Shown here: in pieces, positions 60,188-64,000 of the stretch
Layout: every line of letters starts with the position of its first letter
How positions within the stretch are numbered: position 1 is the first letter of the stretch
From: JAXGMV01 sp040768445
GTDB taxonomy: Bacteria > Chloroflexota > Anaerolineae > Anaerolineales > Anaerolineaceae
Assembly (NCBI GenBank): GCA_040768445.1
Contig: JAXGMV010000001.1
Location: 620,001 to 684,000, forward strand
Length of the DNA stretch: 64,000 nt
Direction: 5' to 3'
The notes under the pieces: model-generated
The model's database searches: none
Seen by the model: only the letters and a program-made list of their open reading frames with translations
What the model was told of the DNA's origin: nothing
Translations under genes and position numbers: made by a program

Positions 60188-62179
60188 ATGTCACTCATCA
60201 CCACCAACAACCTGTGTGTCTCCTTTGGAGATTTTGACCTCTTTCGTGGTGTCTCTGTCACAGTTGCCAACGACAGCCGCATCGGGCTGATCGGCCCTAA
60301 CGGCATCGGCAAGACTACCCTTCTGCTCATCCTGGCCGGCATCAACGCTCCCACCAGCGGCAGTGTCACTTTCACCCGCAACCGCCGCCTGGGCTACCTG
60401 CGCCAGGAGTCGGTTGATGCCTTTGTAAGCCGTGAGAATACCGTCTACGGTGAGATGCTCACCGTTTTTGAAGACCTGCATGCACAGCAGCAGAGACTGC
60501 ACACCCTCGAAGAACAGATGGCTGCCGGCGATCATAGCCAGGAACTGCTGGACGAGTACGGCCGCCAGCAGCACAACTTTGAGCTTGCCGGCGGCTATGA
60601 GATTGACACGCGCATCCAGCAGACCCTGCAGGGGCTCGGGCTGGGTAACCAGTTCTGGAATATGCCGCTCAGCCATCTCAGCGGCGGACAAAAGACACGT
60701 GCCCTGCTGGCGCGCCTCCTGCTGGAAAAGCCTGACCTGCTGATGCTGGATGAGCCCACCAATCACCTCGACATCCAGGCGGTGGAGTGGCTTGAGAAAA
60801 TCCTGCACGACTGGGAAGGCGCTGTCATCATCGTCAGCCATGACCGCTATTTCCTCGATAACACCGTCAACACCATCTGGGAGATGCACCCTGACGGCAT
60901 TGAACTGTACAGCGGCAACTATTCCACCTACCTGATGGAACGTGAAAACCGCTGGGATTATTACGAGCGTGTCTATAAGGAAGAGAAGGAACGCCTGTTG
61001 AAGCAGGTGGACTTTGTGCAGCGCAACTGGGTGAGAGCCAGCACGCATGCCCGCGCTATGGGGCTGCTGCGCCGGCTCAGCCGTGACATCGCTGTGGTGG
61101 AAAACCTCGGTATCATGGCCCTGCGCAGCGGCAAGAAATGGTCTGAGATGGACCTGCACGTCGAGCGCCCGCTGGAGGTAATTGAAGCTATTCGAAAAGT
61201 CAATGCCATCTCCATGCCCAACAGCCGGCCGCGTCCCATTAAGCCGCGCATGCAAACCGAAGCCAGCGGTTCCACCATCATCCTGCGGATTGAGCAGTTG
61301 ACCGTGGGCTATCCCGGCAACCCGCTCTTCTACGCCAGCGACATCGAACTGCGGCGCGGTGAATGCGCCGTGATGATCGGTCCCAACGGCAGCGGCAAGA
61401 CCAGCTTTCTCAAGGTGTTGATGGGTGAACTCGAGCCACTTGAGGGCAGCCTGTACCGCGGCGGCGGTCTCAAGGTTGGGTACTTTGCCCAGGCGCAGGA
61501 TATGTTCAACCCGGAAAATACCGTACTGGATGAGCTGATCCATCACAAGGGCATGCAGGCCGGTGAGGCACGCAGTTACCTGGCACAGTATCTCTTCCAG
61601 GGCGATGACGTGCACAAGCGCATCACCTCCCTCAGCGGCGGTGAACGTGCGCGCCTGGCGTTGGCTATCCTGGCACTGCAGGGCGCCAACTTCCTGGTGC
61701 TGGATGAGCCCACAAACCACCTCGACATCCCTGCCCAGGAAGCGCTGCAAGAGGTGCTCGAGAACTTTGCCGGCACCATCCTGCTGGTCTCGCACGACCG
61801 CTACCTGATCAACCGCCTGGCAACACAGATATGGACGCTGGATGAAAACAAGCTGACTGTCTTCAAGGGCACCTACCGTGAGTACATCCTCAGCCAGGCT
61901 GTGCCAGAAGCCGGTAAGAACAACCGCCAAACCATCCTGCCCGGTAAGCCGCTGATAAAAGGTGACAGCCGCGAAGCCCGCAAGAAGGCTCAGGCGCTGG
62001 AGCAGGCTGAGGAGCGCATTCGTGAGCAGGAAAAACTGGTCAAAAAGCTGTCACGCGATCTACAGAAAGCCGGTGAGAAACAGGCTTTTGAACAGATGCA
62101 TGCCGTCAGCCAGCGTTTGGCTGAAGCTCACACCGCCCTGGATGAACTGATGGCGGAATGGGAAAAACTGGCAGTCTGA
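60188..62179 (+). CDS. ABC-F family ATPase (ribosome-associated translation factor / resistance type)
   Basis: A 663-residue protein with two ABC domains and no membrane part. Domain 1: Walker A GPNGIGKTT (~36-44), signature LSGGQ (~163-167), Walker B DLLMLDEPTNHLD (~182-194). The P-site-tRNA-interaction linker spans ~235-320. Domain 2: GPNGSGKTS (~398-406), LSGGE, FLVLDEPTNHLD. A charged C-terminal coiled coil (~595-660) is like that of Uup. ABC-F proteins bind the ribosomal E site and rescue stalled or drug-bound ribosomes. The leader ORF and two terminators upstream favour a translation-stress-induced or resistance-type member. Confidence 0.93.
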   Translation: MSLITTNNLCVSFGDFDLFRGVSVTVANDSRIGLIGPNGIGKTTLLLILAGINAPTSGSVTFTRNRRLGYLRQESVDAFVSRENTVYGEMLTVFEDLHAQQQRLHTLEEQMAAGDHSQELLDEYGRQQHNFELAGGYEIDTRIQQTLQGLGLGNQFWNMPLSHLSGGQKTRALLARLLLEKPDLLMLDEPTNHLDIQAVEWLEKILHDWEGAVIIVSHDRYFLDNTVNTIWEMHPDGIELYSGNYSTYLMERENRWDYYERVYKEEKERLLKQVDFVQRNWVRASTHARAMGLLRRLSRDIAVVENLGIMALRSGKKWSEMDLHVERPLEVIEAIRKVNAISMPNSRPRPIKPRMQTEASGSTIILRIEQLTVGYPGNPLFYASDIELRRGECAVMIGPNGSGKTSFLKVLMGELEPLEGSLYRGGGLKVGYFAQAQDMFNPENTVLDELIHHKGMQAGEARSYLAQYLFQGDDVHKRITSLSGGERARLALAILALQGANFLVLDEPTNHLDIPAQEALQEVLENFAGTILLVSHDRYLINRLATQIWTLDENKLTVFKGTYREYILSQAVPEAGKNNRQTILPGKPLIKGDSREARKKAQALEQAEERIREQEKLVKKLSRDLQKAGEKQAFEQMHAVSQRLAEAHTALDELMAEWEKLAV

Positions 62180-62263
62180 GATACCGGCACTTGCAAGCGA
62201 TTGCGCTGCCTGGCTGTTGCTGATAGAATCAGGTTTGCCACACTTTTAAGTTACGGAGCCGAT

Positions 62264-62515
62264 ATGAGCGATAACGAAACGCCTAAAGAACCTTTTATCA
62301 TCAAGGTGCTGTTCGGAGTCACCCTGATAGCCAGCCTTGCACTGTTGTATGTGCGAACGCTGGAACCGGATCTGAGCCAGATTCAACTGTTGATGAAATA
62401 CTGGTACTTGCCAGCGTTGGCGACACTGGGGCTGATCATCGGTGTCAATCTCCGTATCAATTTTCGCAAGGCGCAGGGAAGTTATCCACCATTACCACCG
62501 CGCAAGAAAAAGTGA
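62264..62515 (+). CDS. Small two-helix membrane protein of unknown function
   Basis: An 83-residue protein. ATG 62264 has CGGAG 8 bases upstream; the longer frame from 62201 has no support. Two hydrophobic helices (~12-30 and ~43-61) are joined by an acidic loop, with a basic tail ending PPRKKK. No family is recognised. It follows the ABC-F gene by 84 bases and ends before a terminator. Confidence 0.6.
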   Translation: MSDNETPKEPFIIKVLFGVTLIASLALLYVRTLEPDLSQIQLLMKYWYLPALATLGLIIGVNLRINFRKAQGSYPPLPPRKKK

Positions 62516-62533
62516 TTTAAAAAAGAGTATTGA

Positions 62534-63295
62534 CTACCGGTTTCCCGACAGGGGAGCCGGTTTCTTTTTGTTGTATCGGTAAAGCCTCTGGCAGCTGCTG
62601 CAGCGCAGAACTCGCTGGCGGCGGTTGAAATAGAAGCTGAAAAACACGAAAGCCCCCGCAGAAGCGCCGAGCAGTATCACAGCCGGCTGCAGCGGTTGGT
62701 GATAGAACCAATCATTGAGAGAGAACAGAACCCCTTTCGCACTGCCCTGAATCACCAGAGCAATAACAGCGATGAACAGCGCCGCCAGCCCAACTGCCAG
62801 GCTGGCTGAGAGGGTGCGCACAAGGCTGCTGTGATGCATGATCTCATGCGGGTGCAGATAGCCGGCATGACAGCTCGGGCAGCGCACGGCGTTCTCCATT
62901 CCTGCAGAAGCTGTTGGCGCCGTGGCATCGTCCGGCATGACATCCCCCTCTGATCGGCTGTGTATCAGGATACTGCGTGCCTTTTGGGCGCTCTCCAACG
63001 TAGGTGCCAGCCTGCCCTCAGCAACTGAGAAGACCTCATCCAGGCTGGGGGCGGCCACCGCACTGCGCAGTTCGGCCAGCCTCTGGCGTGCCAGCATATG
63101 GGCAGGGTTAACGCGCAGCACCCGCTGGTAGCAGTAACGTTTACGGCGCGGGTCGCTTTCACATTCAGCCAGCCACAGCCAGGCGTGCTCATCCTGCGGG
63201 TTAACTTCCAGCGCCTGCTCGAGGATGATCTTTGCCCGCTCCAACTGCCCTCGGTTGATCAGTTCAATCGCTTCTTTCAGGGGTTCAGGGAACAT
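62534..63295 (-). CDS. TPR protein with two-helix membrane region and zinc-ribbon halves
   Basis: A 253-residue protein. A TPR-like N-terminus (~5-75) contains INRGQLERAKIILEQALEVN and DEHAWLWLAECESDPRRKRYCYQRVL. A linker follows, then CPSCHAGYL (~139-147), two membrane helices (~165-187 and ~205-227) and a last CSSCQRLYRYNKKK (~233-246). The two CxxC pairs on the cytoplasmic side of the hairpin could form one split zinc ribbon. Function unknown. The next two upstream genes are on the same strand, and one shares the TPR motif, so an operon is likely. Confidence 0.72.
   Translation of the reverse strand: MFPEPLKEAIELINRGQLERAKIILEQALEVNPQDEHAWLWLAECESDPRRKRYCYQRVLRVNPAHMLARQRLAELRSAVAAPSLDEVFSVAEGRLAPTLESAQKARSILIHSRSEGDVMPDDATAPTASAGMENAVRCPSCHAGYLHPHEIMHHSSLVRTLSASLAVGLAALFIAVIALVIQGSAKGVLFSLNDWFYHQPLQPAVILLGASAGAFVFFSFYFNRRQRVLRCSSCQRLYRYNKKKPAPLSGNR
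62537..62569 (+). terminator. Terminator after small membrane protein gene
   Basis: CCGG (62537-62540) and inner TTTCCC pair with GGGGA and CCGG (62551-62560), then TTTCTTTTT. It overlaps the 3' end of the convergent gene at 62534. Confidence 0.75.
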
Positions 63296-63356
63296 TTATG
63301 TGGTTTTGCCATGCTTTATGCAGCAGTGTTTCCATCCCACTGCCACCAATCAATTT

Positions 63357-63638
63357 TTACCGGCCGCGTGAGAGAATCTCAACCATTGACGGCTCTTCCG
63401 CCTTCGGCATCAGATTATCAAGTTTCTCTTGCGCCTTGGGGTTTTGCGGGTTGAGCTCCAGAACGCGGTAATAGCACTTCTTGCGGTCGGCATCACTGAT
63501 CATACAGTCTCCAAGCCACAACCAGGCGTACTCATTTTCTGGTTCGCGCGCCACCAGATCCTCCAAAATTGCCTGTGCTTCCTTTTTATTGCCAGCCAGG
63601 ATCATGTCAATTGCCTGGATTAATTCATCATCACTCAT
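63357..63638 (-). CDS. Small TPR protein
   Basis: A 93-residue protein made of about two TPR-like helical pairs: IDMILAGNKKEAQAILEDLV and NEYAWLWLGDCMISDADRKK with YYRVLELNPQNPKAQEKLDN. The AWLWL and YRVL motifs match the TPR part of the 62534-63295 protein, so the two are paralogous in that segment. No signal peptide. It probably acts as a small scaffold in the same operon. Confidence 0.75.
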   Translation of the reverse strand: MSDDELIQAIDMILAGNKKEAQAILEDLVAREPENEYAWLWLGDCMISDADRKKCYYRVLELNPQNPKAQEKLDNLMPKAEEPSMVEILSRGR

Positions 63639-63664
63639 GCCGTCATCCTCCTCAGCGCTCCTGC

Positions 63665-64000
63665 CTAATCCCGGTCCAACAGCTGGTTGACCACGATCAA
63701 TTCCATCTGGACGGCGTTCAACTGTCCGGCAGTTTCTGCAAGTTTGTCCTCTAACTGGTTAATTCGCAAGACCGACCACACCTGTCCCAGCACCAGCACC
63801 ACCAGCAGGGCAAGCGTCAGCCAGCTGGAGAGTGATCGCCTGGGGCTTGTGCGTTCTGCTTCCACAGGCGCTTGAACAGTCCTTGCCGGCAGTGGATCTC
63901 GAACCGGCTCAACCGTTGCGGCCGTTCTGGTCCCCTGTGTGCCCTGCACGGATTGAAATGGGCTATTAAACCGCCTGCGTTCCGGTTGAGTTGGTGAGGG
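63665..64000 (-). CDS. Single-span membrane protein, partial (5' end outside window)
   Basis: The frame stays open to the window edge, so the gene very probably starts beyond 64000; a GTG at 63949 is only the first internal start-like codon. The visible part has a polar, Arg/Pro/Thr-rich region, one membrane helix (SWLTLALLVVLVLGQVWSVL) and a C-terminal leucine-zipper-like segment (INQLEDKLAETAGQLNAVQM). It is the upstream neighbour of the TPR genes on the same strand. No family recognised. Confidence 0.6.
   Translation of the reverse strand, partial: PSPTQPERRRFNSPFQSVQGTQGTRTAATVEPVRDPLPARTVQAPVEAERTSPRRSLSSWLTLALLVVLVLGQVWSVLRINQLEDKLAETAGQLNAVQMELIVVNQLLDRD

Noticed and set aside
60191..61930. 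579-codon minus-strand ORF opposite the ABC-F gene
   Set aside because: It lies fully antisense to two intact ATPase domains and is a codon-bias shadow.

Overview
The window reads as chromosomal DNA of a Chloroflexota bacterium, most likely of the Anaerolineae. The evidence is moderate-to-high GC with dense short-spaced operons, a complete cytochrome c maturation operon, an orphan solute-binding lipoprotein of a type I associate with this phylum, TPR and zinc-ribbon proteins, and glycan-assembly membrane proteins. This placement is inferred from gene content; there is no rRNA in the window. No phage, transposase, CRISPR array or rRNA was seen. Two tRNA-Ser genes are present.

Layout. 0-5 kb: a family 2 glycosyltransferase, a DUF998 membrane protein, and a pair made of a coiled-coil/propeller-like protein and a short Hsp70-like ATPase. 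4.7-7 kb: RNHCP protein and the ribosome GTPase RsgA, preceded by a 21-residue leader ORF and two intrinsic terminators, then RidA. 7-12.3 kb: a TIR-transmembrane protein with a duplicated ectodomain, a circularly permuted peptide-binding lipoprotein, and an Xaa-Pro peptidase. 12.4-19.9 kb: PLP decarboxylase, SDR, a second RidA, a polyferredoxin pair, a small stress membrane protein, and a DHHW/MBOAT acyl-transfer pair. 20.2-22.3 kb: an ECF sigma factor with a membrane partner. 22.5-32 kb: an aldo/keto reductase and a ccmE-F-H-G-(I-like)-cytochrome c-A-B-C-D operon, read right to left; CcmE has Cys in place of the heme-binding His. 32-38.7 kb: Elp3, a methyltransferase, a LuxR-type regulator, a lysine 2,3-aminomutase family enzyme, an FkbM methyltransferase and a second aldo/keto reductase. 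38.7-43.4 kb: a four-gene operon of unknown function with two secreted ten-cysteine paralogues. 43.5-48.8 kb: PPDK regulatory protein, a Lon-related protease, a DUF3784 gene broken by a stop codon, and a DUF4143 ATPase. 48.9-49.6 kb: tRNA-Ser genes beside degenerate tRNA-flank repeats. 49.7-57.3 kb: five consecutive polytopic membrane proteins, probably for lipid-linked glycans. 57.3-64 kb: SnoaL-like protein, DUF362 protein, VIT/CCC1 transporter, an ABC-F ATPase behind its own leader ORF and two terminators, and TPR/zinc-ribbon proteins at the edge.

The most interesting items are these. (1) The peptide-binding protein at 9411-11096 has its family's N-terminal segment moved to its C-terminus. 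(2) Two ribosome-associated NTPase genes, rsgA and the ABC-F gene, carry the same upstream layout of promoter, short ORF with a good ribosome-binding site and two terminators, which suggests translation-sensing attenuation. (3) The secreted ten-cysteine operon at 38.7-43.4 kb fits no system I recognise. (4) The TIR protein has two near-identical external sensor-like domains.
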